From NCBI RefSeq assembly GCF_000516985.1, contig NW_006917097.1, positions 1,240,001-1,304,000 of the forward strand: a stretch of DNA of 64,000 nt, written 5' to 3'. Origin of the DNA: Pestalotiopsis fici W106-1 (Eukaryota; Ascomycota; Sordariomycetes; Amphisphaeriales; Sporocadaceae). Positions 1-12,400 of this stretch are shown here, piece after piece. Below the pieces are notes generated by a model. The model saw only the letters and a list, made by a program, of their open reading frames with translations. It had not been told where the DNA came from and ran no database searches. The position numbers and the translations under genes were made by a program. Each line of letters begins with the position of its first letter. Positions within the stretch are counted from its first letter, which is position 1.

Positions 1-89
1 CACACGCGCGAACCACGCCATGGCAAGGGGTGGTCAGAACTTTACTTCCGAGCTGACCGGAGAGCTAACGGCAAATACTCAATCACCAG

Positions 90-419
90 AACGTTTTCGT
101 GAGCAAATTCCAGCCTGCCTCGATCAAGTACATTGGGGATGTTTTGCAACAAGCCAATATCACGTCGACGGAAACGTTGACCGAGGTCATTGGCCTGACC
201 ACCGAAAGTCTGATTGACCGCATCGCCGACATACCCGGGATCGCCGGCAACCAGACGCTGTACGAGGCCGTGGTCAAGGCCGGACAGATTGCCTATGCGG
301 AGTCATACAAGTATGTCTACTACAGCAGCATAGCCTTTGGTTTTGTGTCAATAGTCGCTGCACTATTCCTGGGGGATATTAGCAAGTTTATGGATGACCA
401 CGTTGCAGTGGTTATGTAA
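90..419 (+). CDS. MFS transporter, TRI12/siderophore-type (3' end only)
   Basis: Last exon of a major facilitator transporter; the gene continues off the left edge. The reading begins after an acceptor at 88-89 (branch-like gctaac at 66-71, then ccag) and runs 109 residues to a TAA at 417-419. One hydrophobic helix (VYYSSIAFGFVSIVAALFL) is followed by a short cytoplasmic tail ending DISKFMDDHVAVVM, the tail style of fungal TRI12-like efflux pumps (family knowledge). Such pumps sit in the plasma membrane and export toxins, siderophores or metabolites. The substrate cannot be inferred. The upstream intron start is not visible with confidence. It lies next to a flavin monooxygenase, as an export gene often does in a metabolite cluster. 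Confidence 0.65.
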   Translation, partial: NVFVSKFQPASIKYIGDVLQQANITSTETLTEVIGLTTESLIDRIADIPGIAGNQTLYEAVVKAGQIAYAESYKYVYYSSIAFGFVSIVAALFLGDISKFMDDHVAVVM

Positions 420-1606
420 ATCTGTTGGTCTGGTAAGCAAAGTTGGTCAATGTAGGACACAGCTTGTAGGTGCCTGCCTGCATGGCTACCACCGACCTGG
501 ATCGGACGATGCAGGTACGGAAATAGGCAGTAGCACGAAAAGTGGAAGAGGGGTAAACTGGAGACTTGGGTAGGAGATTGATTGCGTGGGCAAAGAGATT
601 GGATGATATGGGCGGAAATTTCAGAAAGAAAAAAAAAACATGTCAGAGCTGCGTGGGAGCTGAAAGAGAAAGACGCCGGTGCAAAAGTATATACACGCAC
701 GGATACGAAGTCTGGTCTCGGTCTCGTTCTGGGTCTCGGTAGGACTTTGGCCTGTATCCACTCTTCTTCTATGCGAGAGTCTGGAGTGTGGGATGGGACT
801 GACCGTTGGCCTGGGCTCGGTGGTGTAAAATGGTGACATTTTGATCGCCAAGTCTTGGCGTAAATAGCACACATCAAAGCACCATCCTGGTTGTCAGCTC
901 GGATGATTTTTGGCGGCGCCGAAAGAAAAAGAACCTTTGCTGTGTGAAGCTGTGCAAAGAAGGGAAACGCGTATTGCTGCTAGGCAGTACCTAGTTCGAC
1001 TAGTAAGCGGCTGACGGTTGTGGAGGCGTCGGAGGCGGCCTAGGACATAAAAAATTCCATAGCGCAGACGGGCGCAGACGGGCGCAGACACGCGCGACCG
1101 ACCCACTGGTAGCGCTGCTGTTTCTAGCTGATTGTCCCACTAGTGGATTAGGGGTTTAGGGGAGGTTTGAGCGACACGTCCAAGGTACACGGGTATAGGG
1201 CTGATACAGAAGGACCCAGAGTTCTGGATGCAGCTGAAAAAAAAAAAAAATAACAGAGGTCCAGCCTCGAGGTGCAGATCCCTTAAAACTTTTGCCCTCC
1301 CCCAGTTTTTTATGCGATACCATATTCTGTTGCTGTTATTGTTCTTGTCAGCTGGGACTGACTTTCTAACTTTCATCACTTGCATACTGGCCCCTGAGAT
1401 CATAATCGCCACTGCTCTCTTCCCCGGCCGATCAGTGCAACCTGGTCTAAACTCTATACCCAGCGCCAGCCAATTGACGGCTGTTTCTCCGACCTGGAGT
1501 ATATTTGCCGTCGGCAGTGGGCACCCTCCCATTTACGTGGGCTCGACGAGTTGGCCTTGTTTGTTGATTTATTCTTTTTACCATTCTTACTGCCGTCTTG
1601 TACAAA
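420..1606. other. Intergenic, no gene seen
   Basis: About 1.2 kb between the MFS end and the monooxygenase start. It contains short A-tracts (around 629-639 and 1237-1249) and a small direct repeat of gggcgcagac near 1070-1090. Open frames here lack family features and are judged noise. It presumably holds the terminator of the MFS gene and the promoter of the next gene. Confidence 0.6.
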
Positions 1607-2988
1607 ATGTCGGAACATTTTCGTTGCATCATTGTTGGTGGTGGGCCGATGGGTCTCATCACCGCCCATGCCTTGACGGCGGCGGGGATGGACTGGGTGT
1701 TGCTGGAAAGAGAAGACGACATTGTAGTACAAGACACTCCCTGTGTCGTCATGTATCCCGATACCCTCAGAGTCATGGATCAACTCGGACTTGTCGATCG
1801 GTTATTTCGAATCAAGACAACCGTTGACCGTACCCAAACACTAACGCACGACGGCGCCTCATACAATACCACATATCCTCATGACTGGAGCATGGAAAAG
1901 TACGATTTCGCTCAAAAACTTCACGTATCCTTGTCTCAATTCACATGCTGACTATAGAATCCAGTCATGGCAGAGGGAACTGGTATTTTCATCAACCACA
2001 ATTGGTCAGCGTCTTGTATGAAGCTCTATCAGAGAGCGATCGAGCTCGCGTAAAGACGTGCAAAGAAGTCACAGACATTGAAGCAGAATCTGAGACGATA
2101 ATTGTTCACTGCTCGGATGGTACGGTTGAGGAGGGCAGCCTTGTCATTGGAGCCGACGGAGGCCACAGCATTGTCCGGGACATGATGAGAATAAACGCAC
2201 TGGCCGAGGACCCAAAGGCAGCCGTCAATGCCACGCTGCCCTTTGCTGCCAGCTATCGTGTATTATGGGGCACGATACCAATGGCCGAGAACATGAAGAG
2301 CAACGAGGCCTGGGAGTGCCACGGCAAGGGCTACTCGTCGCAAATGTTCTTTGGTCGTGGCCGGGGCTGGTTCTTTGTCTACGAGAAGCTCAAGAAGCCG
2401 ACGCGCGGCCTGCGCAATTACACTGAAAAGGACATGTACAGCTGCGCCGCCCGGCTCGCCAACCTACCCATGACGAACAAGCTCCGACTGCGCGACGTCT
2501 ATGCCGTTTCGCACGGATGCGGCATGGCAGACCTGGGTGAAGGCCTCGTGCGCCGCTTTGCCTGGGGCCGAACAGTCCTCATTGGAGAGGCAGGCAACAA
2601 GCAGACCTCGCATCTCGGCCTGGGCCTGAACAGCGGCGTCCAGGACATTGTCGCGCTGACCAATACGCTGTCAAAGCTTGTTCAGCATCACGGAGAGCGG
2701 CACGAGCTGGTCGAAACCGAAGCCATTCACCTGGCCCTCCGCAAGTACGACGCGATCCGTCGCGGTGACGCGCTTCATGGCTCAAGGACGTCAGCGAGGG
2801 CCGCTAGGCTGCATTCTTGGAATGGCCGCGCACTACGTCTATATGACAGGTATTTTCTCCCAGCTGGAGGATCCAGCAAAAAGAACTACGATGGTACAAT
2901 AGGTGCCATAGTCAGCCACGGTATGCTCTTGGATTCACTTCCAGAGACAGATCCGCAGCATGGGCGGATGCCGTGGCTTCACCTCTAG
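1607..2988 (+). CDS. FAD-dependent monooxygenase, PaxM-like / aromatic hydroxylase fold
   Basis: Two exons, 1607-1899 and 1965-2988, about 438 residues. The ATG at 1607 has a good context (caaaATGtc). The N-terminus has the Rossmann dinucleotide motif IIVGGGPMGL, then the DG motif VIGADGGHS near residue 160. Related PaxM-type enzymes have an ENHG-x-G-x-W-x-x-HQP segment, and only the splice 1900/1964 reproduces it (MENHGRGNWYFHQPQL) while keeping frame. The usual flavin GD motif (GDACHKFTPN in relatives) is here GEAGNKQTSH, so the Asp and His are replaced. Such enzymes hydroxylate or epoxidise terpenoid and polyketide intermediates using NAD(P)H and O2. Neighbouring MFS, P450 and regulator genes fit a metabolite-tailoring role. 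Activity is uncertain because of the altered motif. Confidence 0.8.
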
Positions 2989-4928
2989 AGACATTCTCTA
3001 CAAAAGTTGACGATTTTGCGAGACGATACCGATGGAAAGCATTTTTTGGTTAGCTGGCGTTGGAACAATTTGGGAAAATTCGGTTTGTGCACATGTCAAT
3101 ATGAATGATGTGTCTAGCAGTCATGATTTATGATTTCTAGCCAGCGTTTTGATCTTGGTTTGGAGTTGTGCAATCTGGTTAGTGGATAATAGGGCTTGAT
3201 ACGGTGACACACCTGTCGCTCCAGAAATACATACTTTTGTCATTTGATTCCTTCTGCTCTAGTTCATGTGATCACATTGTGCTATTGGGGAGTGCCTATA
3301 TTCACATGTTCCGCGACTATCCCAGCCCTCACATGGTCGGTACAAGTCCATCCAAATCATGTGATACCCTAGAAACTCATTCTGCCATTTGCTTGCCTTT
3401 TATTTCATTATTTATCGCTGTGCCTGGCATGCCCCTCGGTCGTATCGCCACCAGGTGCGGCCGCTGCAAGTTTTAAGTTGGACTCCCACCGACGGCTCCC
3501 CTGGTAGCTATTACTATTTCCGGGCCGAGAGTCTGCCAATCACTCTTTGCCCAGCGTACATTAGTACTGAGCCTAACAAATTCAGCCAATCAGTCATTAG
3601 CAATGGAGCGCATTCCATGCGCATCTCCCCTATAGGCCTTAGTGTAGCCAAACGGTTCATGGTAGATCAAAGGCAATTAGTAGAGTTCAATAACGTAAAT
3701 CTGACAGCTATACACCTACCAGCTACCTAGTAGATTCCTGTATATGAGTCGCGTACACTATGCAATTAATCATTGCAGAATCAGGACTGAACAAGTGGAC
3801 ATCCCAATAGTCCCCAATCACTGACGACACATGCTCTTGACTTGACGGGCAGCTTCATGTGACAAGCTTGTGATTCCAAAATGAGCCAATGCCTGGCGGG
3901 TGCAAGTCACTGATACTCGGGACATGATGCATCCGATTGTTAGTTCTTCGGTCTGGTACCCAAGCTAGACGGTCAATTGATCAATCAGTGAGCATTACCA
4001 TTGAACGTGAAGAGTCTCTCCAGCAAGTCCGGTAAGTGATACACTAGAACGATATTCAGGTGTTGCATATACCGAGGCACTTGGCAGCAAGTTTGTGATT
4101 CCTGGGTAGATCTTGTGAAGAAATGTGATCCATTAATCGATTTTGGTTGGGTACTATCATCTGGGATTGTGATGAGTTTATCAATGCTACGTTGGGTAGA
4201 ATAGAGTGTGTAGTAATCATGGTGCCAAGCTCCGGGAAGCATTAGCACGTGCAGCCACTATATAAAGTCAAGTCTTTCAGTGCTCTCGGATGATGCTTTC
4301 CCTCCATCTCCCCGGGTAATTGATCCTGCATGCGAGCATGGGCGCTTGCAGATTTAGCACAGTGTTCGCTGCACTTGTTCGCTACAGATCATCTCGAGTC
4401 CGAAGAACCCGAGCCGTACTCGCGCCGATTGCGAGATCTACACTACGTCTTCCTTGATCATACCCTGGTATAATTGGGGTACCCCACGAAGTACTCGTCT
4501 GGCAGCTTGTGGGAACGGCTCCAGACAATCACTGATATGGACTGGGGCTTGACCACGCCTTTTCCTCAATAATGGGTGCCAGAACTCGCTGTCTTTTATG
4601 TTCTGACGCCTGAAGATCTTCAAATAAACTACCCTGGTATAACCAATAAAACGGCCACTATAACAAAAGTGGCTACTCGCAGTCGTAGCTAGGCATACTC
4701 ATCCGAGGTGCCGTAGAATGAGGGGTCCGGCGTGGCCTGCTGTCAACATCACCTCCAAGTCTTTCCAGGAACATCCGGGTCAATAATGTGCGAGAAATGG
4801 CTTGGCTATCAATGTGTATAGGTTATATACCAGCCGAATGCTTTGGTGCCCTGCATTTCCGTTGATATGAGTGCTTACATGTTTATGTCGCAGGATTGAA
4901 TTATTTGCCTGGGTCGAAATCAACAAAA
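2989..4928. other. Intergenic, no gene seen
   Basis: Nearly 2 kb with only short frames lacking domain character. A TATA-like tataaag occurs near 4261-4266, far from the next start. It probably carries the terminator of the monooxygenase and upstream control DNA of the rhamnosidase. Confidence 0.55.
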
Positions 4929-7900
4929 ATGAATCTTCCATGGCTCATTTATATCTTACTCTCACCAAGCTTTTGTCTTTTAGTCACCACTAGTGAAGCT
5001 GCTGCAGATGGGGTGCCGAGTTTCGAGGCGCCGCCGCTGCTATACCGACCAAAGTTCCGCTACTGGTATGTGACAAGCAGACACTCATCTCCCAACCTTT
5101 GTACTAGGACTAAATTATGCAAGGCTTCCTGATGCCTCGGTATCTCCACAGTCGATTGTTGACGATATCAATCACATTGCTTCTGTAGGAGCGGGTGGAC
5201 TCGAGTTTCTTCCATTCTACAATTACGGCCTTGGCCCGGCACTGACAGACTGGTCCATCTACGGTTTTGGCACAGAGGCATTCAAAAATGTCTTTTCATC
5301 TGCCTTGAACGCAAGCGTTGGCCATCAATTAGCCTTTGATTTTGCCTTTGGCGCCAACCAGGGTGCCGGTGTACCTTCTACAGTCGAGACTCTCGGACTC
5401 GCCAAGGAGCTTGTTTATGGAAATACAACGGTTCAATCTGGAGAAGATTACAATGGATCTGTACCAGAGCCAAACGTCGAATACAATAAGCTTACCGGAT
5501 TTATGAATACCCCTGAACCATGGGGCTCAAACGAGCTGTTTGCTGTGGTGGCCGGAAAAATCGTCACTGAAGTGCTGCTTGCCGAGTATTTCTACTTGTC
5601 TGTCCTCGATGAGGACAGCCTTGTCGACTTGACAAATCTGACCACACAAGGCCATTTATCGTGGCGTGCTCCCGATGGAAATGATACTTGGGTAATCTTT
5701 GCCATCTATGAACGTTTCACCAACCAAAGAAGTTGCGTCGGAGCCTCAAATGCCACGACCATGTTGGCCAATGGTTCCTGGGTGGTGGACCATTGGAGTG
5801 CAGCTGGTGCCAAGAAGACGACGGACTTTTGGGACCAACAGATACTCTCCGACGAGGTTATTGTAACGCTCTTGGAAGATGCAGGCGAATACGGTAAGTA
5901 TCAGCCGATCAAGAAACGTGCAGAACTAACCATGTGTGCCACTAGCATGGGAGGATAGTATGGAAATACAAGCCGCTTTGCCTTGGACCCCCGGCTTGTC
6001 CTCTCGATTCGAGAGTTTACATGGCTACGGTGTCATCAAGTATTTACCAATTCTTTTCCATGCCACAAATGCCTGGGATGGATACCTCCCTCCATATAAT
6101 ATAACATACACACTCGGCACATATGTATCAGACGGCGGCCCGTATGTGCAAGATTACAAAACGGCACTGAGTCAGGGATATCTAGAATACTTGCAGCATT
6201 ACGATAAGTGGACTGATACCAGAGGTCTTGAACTATCGAACCAGCCAGCGTATAACATGCCAGTAGACATGGTGAGTCTTTCCTTACCCACTTGACATTT
6301 TCTTTCTGCCTCCATGCTTCAATGAGATTGCATTGAGCACTAATTTCGTACAGACTGAATCTATACCCTTCGTCCAGGTCCCAGAGCTGGAATCACTAGG
6401 CTTCAAAGAGAGTGTCAACATGTACCGTCAATTCACCGGCGCGGCTCACTTGGCAGGCCGGAATGTCATATCGACAGAGATAGGAGCTGTTCTCGGCGGC
6501 GCGTATAAACAGCGCGTTCCCGAGTTGAAGAGCCTCTTGGATGGTTCATTTGCTGCTGGCGTCAATGTCATGGTGCTTCATGGGTATGCTTACAGTGGTG
6601 ACTATGTGGGCACAACCTGGCCAGGGTATACTCCCTTTCAGTACGAATACTCGGAAATGTGGAACCCGCGACAACCATCTTGGCAGCACTTGGACGACCT
6701 CATGCTGTATTCGGCGAGGAACTCAATGATCATGCGAAGTGGCGTTCCCAAAGTGGACCTTGCGTTTTATTACTTTGAAAATCCGTACCGCTTTGGCGTT
6801 GGTGTATATCCTGAAGGAGACATGAATGCGCTTGGTACGTACTTTACCTTGGATATTGCAACAGCAATGACCATGGCTGATGAAGTACAGGATATACTTT
6901 CGAGTACTTGGGTCCACAAAACCTTGTGTCGGACCAAGCCAGAGTTACCAACAGTGTCCTTGCCGCTGAAGGCCCCGCATATAAAGCCTTGATCTTGTAC
7001 AACCAAACTCAGATTACGGCAAACACTTCCGCAGCACTTGTAGAATTTGCGCAAGAGGGGTTGCCGATCTATATTGTAGGATCTATACCAAACACCACCG
7101 TGGGGTCAACAGGTCAGGAGGAGGTCTCTGCCAACATGGCAAATCTGATCAAGTACGAAGTGGTACACCTTTTGAGCACCGAAGACTTTTCTCCATCCAC
7201 CCTCCGTGCAGACGGTATACCAGCTCGTACCAGCCTGAATGACATCTATAACGCTTCCGGCCTCTATACGTTTTGGACTTCAGAGACCGAGTCCAAGTCT
7301 GACTACGTTTACTTGTACAACGCAGGCGATGATGCTACATTTAATGTCTCGTTTGCCGTGACATCTGACGTGGAAGCGGTAATCCTGGACGCATGGAGTG
7401 GTAAGCAGTCAACAATGGCAGTATACGAGACATCATCAACTGGTATCACCACCAAAGTCAGCCTCAAAGCAAATCAGACCACCATCATTGCTCTACAGCC
7501 TCCACAGGGGCCTCGAGCGGCAGTTCACGCTGTCAATTACTCCTCCAACATCGATGCCGTTCACTTTACAGACGATGGACTTTTAGAGGCCTTGGTCAGC
7601 GACTCCTCGGAAGCATGGATGACTTTGAGTAACGGATCTCAGGTAATCCTACCCAGAGACAGCCGCTCTGACGAGATGTCAATAATCTTGGGCCCATGGG
7701 ATTTGACTGTCGAATCACACGGCCCATCTCTCGATAATGACACCTTGGAAGGGAATACGACCATCATCAAGATCGGAACACTACCAGAACTCACCCCCTG
7801 GACCAATATTGATGGACTTGAGCAAGTCAGTGGAGTAGGGACATATTCAACCAGCTTCCAATGGTTCAGGGACAGTCAAGCAGCTATTTGCATAGACTTT

Positions 7901-8191
7901 GGACCGGTCCTGAATACACTGAGGGCTTGGATCAATGGAAATCAAATATCCCCTGTCGATCCAACCAACCCCACGGCGGATATCTCCAATTTTGTCGTGA
8001 ACGGAGAAAACACCATTCAGGTCAAAGTCACGAGTACTCTCTTTAACGCAGTCAGAGCAAATGTGGATCGAGTATTTAGTATAGGATATGGGCCGTCGAC
8101 TCCCGCATACTATACTGAGCAGGACTGGCAAGAATTTGGGCTCATTGGGCCTGTGGAGCTGCGGACTTTCAGAAAGATAATTTTAGCTTGA
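4929..8191 (+). CDS. Secreted glycoside hydrolase, GH106-like alpha-L-rhamnosidase
   Basis: Five exons: 4929-5065, 5124-5893, 5946-6271, 6354-6834, 6891-8191, giving about 1004 residues. The phases agree at every join. The ATG at 4929 starts a signal peptide (MNLPWLIYILL...); an in-frame ATG at 4896 would add 11 residues. After the signal comes the GH106-type opening: an aromatic stretch, then SPQSIVDDINHIASVGAGGLE. The middle has a TIM-barrel-like core with GRNVISTEIGAV and many N-glycosylation sequons. The C-terminus is a beta-rich, galactose-binding-like tail. Known members release terminal L-rhamnose from glycosides or pectic side chains outside the cell. The family call rests on motif memory, so a different clan member is possible. 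Confidence 0.68.
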
Positions 8192-8944
8192 TAGTATCAT
8201 TAAGCTGTCCTCAAATTGCTCATATATACCCATATTATAGCTGTCCTGGCAACATGGCCCTTTGCCTATGGGCTGAGATGAAATGTACTTAATATGTCTC
8301 TCATTCCAATTCTGAAAAGACAAACACTATCGTGACAGGGCATCAAACGTCTTCAGAACCTCGTCTATCATGATATCTTGCATGTTCTCCGCCGCAACCT
8401 TGTCTACCATGGCACATTTGGACCTTAGCACAGACTGTTCCGAACTGTTTGCTGCTTTGATTGTCTTGTAAATGCCCTGTGCAGGATACGCCATCAGACC
8501 AAACATGGCTACCTACTCGTTAGTCATGTACGAGGTCACGGGAAGGTTGCGGAATATGCTTACCAGCGCCTGGTTTGGTAATCAGGCCAACGGTACCCTT
8601 GCCAGCTCCTTTCAAGAAACCCGGAGTTCCTTCTTCCTTGGCCCCCTTGTATGGCTGCGTGACAAAACCGGTAATACCATGGTAGAATCCTGACCCGAAA
8701 TTCTGCTATTGTTAATCTCACGGGAGTTGGCTCCTGTATGATACTAGAGAACCCACCTTGGCAGCAACCTTTCCACCACTTTGCCAATCTTTGACTTTTC
8801 CATGGTCTTTTACCTCTTCACCATACAAACGAGGCACGTTGCGGAGGCCCTCTGCCAGCGCCAACGGCGTGTTGACCAGTGTTCCCTTAGTCAACGCCCC
8901 GCCCATGGAGCCGAAGCCGAGGCCGACTTCTTTCAGAGCAGCTC

Positions 8945-8949
8945 CACCA
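8945..8949. repeat. Target-site duplication CACCA (left copy)
   Basis: Five bases directly left of the left LTR, repeated at 16494-16498 directly right of the right LTR. Five-base duplications are usual for Ty3/gypsy integration. The two copies are identical, and the glucosyltransferase frame continues across one of them. Confidence 0.88.
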
Positions 8950-9416
8950 TATTACGAACATGCACCCTTGCAGGACAACCAAGGAAGGATAAATACGGCC
9001 AGGAAAAGCGACCAAAGGCAAAAGACAAAACTAACCCACCAGAAGTCACGTAACGACGTCACGTGCACCAGGATTAGTTGCTTAGTTATGCTTAATTAAA
9101 ATTAACTAAGCAAAAGTTAGCAATATAAAGCAATATAATCGGGGCTAATATTAATAAAAAAATAAATAGGTATATATTATAAAAGGATTTCTTATATAAA
9201 TAGTTATTACCTTAATAATTAATTTAAGCATTTATTTTATTTATAAATAAAGCATTTAATACGCTTTAATAATTATATTTATAAATTAATTCGATTATCC
9301 TTATTTTTAAAAACCTATTATTTAATATTTTTTTAAAGCTATTATTCCCTATTAGCATAAACCCTAATACCCTATACTCCAGGTTTATTTTAAAAACCCG
9401 TAATTTAATCGTTATA
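8950..9416 (+). repeat. Left LTR
   Basis: 467 bp, beginning tattacgaac (canonical TG changed to TA) and ending gttata (canonical gttaca). It aligns end to end with 16024-16493. The differences are mainly C/T and G/A. The first ~170 bp keep many C and G that are mutated in the other copy. Confidence 0.88.
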
Positions 9417-12400
9417 TTTTAATTACTTTTATTTAGGTACGTTACCTTTAAAAAAAACCTTAAGCAATATTTAGCAGGATATCGTTAACCGGAAAAACTC
9501 TTTTTTTTTTATCTAAATAATCCTAGCGCATTTTTACGCAAAAAATAAAAAAAATAACTTCGAATTTACGAAAAGGCAATACGATTTTATTATAGCTTAA
9601 TTACGCGAATTCTATAAAAATAGCGTTCGAAAGGATTAAATTATTTAAAACCTTACCGTAGCTAACTACGTTATAACCGGGGTAATTAATATTATTAACA
9701 CCCTAATTTATTCTGAAAAGCTTAAGCTTAGCATTTTAATAGCTTTTAACGGTACCCTTAGGGCATTCCGAAAATATTTGGCTTAAATTCGAGCTTATTA
9801 AATTTTTTACGGTAATAAATTTATAAAAAAAAAATAAAAAATATTTTATGCTTCGTTTTATCTTAAAAAATAAGCATTTGCTTAATTTAAACCCTATTTT
9901 TTAAATATAACTAAGCATAAATAGCAAATAAAGCTATATAAAGCGGAAATTTAAAATATTTTCCAAGATTATATAAAATACGAAACCGCGCTCCGATTAT
10001 TATTCTAAAACTTAAATAAAAAACGATAAGCTAAAAAGGAATTTAAAAACCTTAAGCAGAAAAAATCCGCATTTAATTATACGGCAAATTTTAAACGTAT
10101 TATTATTAAAATAAAATATACCGACGATATTAAAATTATATTCTATTATTAAAAATTTAAAAATAATATTAAAAATAAATTTAGCAAAATTTTTAACTTA
10201 TTAACGGAATTCGGGAAATATAGCGAATTTATAATTAAAATCGATAACTAATTATATGCTCGATAAAACGAAAAAAAAAAAGCAACCCTATACTACGGTA
10301 TTAACGGAATTACGCTAATATAAATAAATAATAAAACGCCTAATAACCTAAAAATAACTAGCGTAATAAAACCTCGTATAAAACCTATAATAAATAAATA
10401 AACCTTAACGCTATTTAGCGCAAAAATAAAATTAAAATTAAATATTATAATTACGATAAAATAAGATATTACGCGAATAAGTATCGCTAACCTAAAAAGC
10501 TTAAATTTAAACCTATGCTAAAAGGCAAAAAATAATTTAATAGTACTAAAAAAAAAATACCTTACGAATTATTTTTATAAACGGCGTGCTTCGATAACGC
10601 TTATCGAACGCATAAATCTAGTAAAGACGATAATAAATAATATTTTTAAAAACGGAAAACCTTAGCGGCTATACGCTTAGGACGGACCGTTATTTTTAAT
10701 TTAAAAAAATAATTTTAAAATAATAACGACGATATAATATCGGACGCTTTAAAAATAAAGCCTACCACTAGACGCAATAGGCCGAATACCGGGTCTAAAA
10801 AATAAGGTTAAAAAGATTAATCGATAACACTAGCAATAATAATAAAAACTTTAGCGAAATCGACCTTTACGCACCTAATAATATTTATAATATCGATAAA
10901 TTACTAAAAAAATAACGACTAATATAATAGCTATAGATTTTAAACGACGAAATTTTCGAAATTATATTATAACACAATAAACTAATTAAGCTAAATACCT
11001 TTTATATTATTATAGCAGCAAAATCGTATAGATTAAAATAATAATTTGCGGAAATCCTCCAAAAAACCATAAATACGGCATAAGAAAAAAGGATCCTAAA
11101 AGCCATTTTCGGAAACGATCCAAAATTTAATATTAAGCATAAATAATATTATTAAATTACGTAAATAGGATATATCGATTTAAAATGCGACGAATACTTA
11201 AAATTAAAGGTTTAATAAAGAATTTTCCCCCTAAAAATAAAAAAACCGTTATAAATTACCCCTATTTAGCGGGATTTATAGGAAAGGCAAAAATAAGCTA
11301 TTGCGATATTCGAAAATACGTCGTATTCGCTACGCACCCTAGCTTAAGGTAATGCTTAAATACGGAAAAATAAATATAATCGAATTATATAATAAATAAA
11401 TATAATTTTTATATAAAAAATAAGGCTAAAGCATAGCGATAAATTAAAAAACTACGGGCTATAAAATAACTTAAAATAACCCTAATTCGTTATACGATAG
11501 CCGTCGATAACGCGATTAAAATAACGTAAAAAGCACCGCCACGATATTTTTAATTATCGATAACCTAATTAATTATTTCGGTTAAAAATATTATAAATAA
11601 TATTAATTTATTAAAAATAAAACGACTTTATCGGGAATATAAAAATATAAAAAAGCTAAAAAAACCCTTTAAAAATAATAAATTATAAAAACGGACCCTT
11701 AAAACACAAAAAAAATAGGCAAATTATCCAAATAATACGGAAATCGACTATTATAAATTAGAAATACCTTAAATATATTAAAACGACAGGTATATACGGC
11801 CGCTAAATAGCGACGAATTAATAGGCGAATTAATAAAAGCCTAGGAAAAAACCTGGATTATTTTTAAAGCGGCAGGAATAATCCCTAAAAAAAAAATCTA
11901 TATATACTACGAATAATATTAATATTAACGAATATTTTACGATCTAAATTAAAATTATAAACTAAAAAATATAAGCTTTAGTGGATATAAAAGCTTAAAG
12001 AAATTTTATTTCGCTAGCAATCGTTAACGCTTTATAAATATTATAAAAGCAAAAAAAAAACGCCTTACGCACTTAATATTATTAATAAAAAATTTATATC
12101 GTATAAAAACGGAATTATAAGCATAAAAACTGCGTATATTTAAATTTATATTTAAAACCACAAAAAAGGACTTACGTGCGATATTACAAAAATTACGGAT
12201 TATAATATTATTTTAGGGATACCCTAATTATAAGCGAATAACCCCAGAATAAATTAAAATACCGGCTAATTTTAGTAAAATATATTAAAAAGAAAATTAG
12301 CCTTTAAAACGCGCCAAAATAAACCTTTAAGCAACCCTAAAACACTTAAATTTTACTTTATAACCAAGCATATTAAGCCGAAACTCGAAATTAAAATATT

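Noticed and set aside
320..877. 185-residue minus-strand open frame
   Set aside because: No recognisable domain, overlaps the end of the MFS gene, and has composition like noise.
1925..1957. A 33-nt intron (gtatcc...ctatag) in the flavin monooxygenase, implying a frameshift
   Set aside because: It does not keep phase. The intron 1900-1964 does, and it recreates the family segment ENHGRGNW, so no frameshift is needed.
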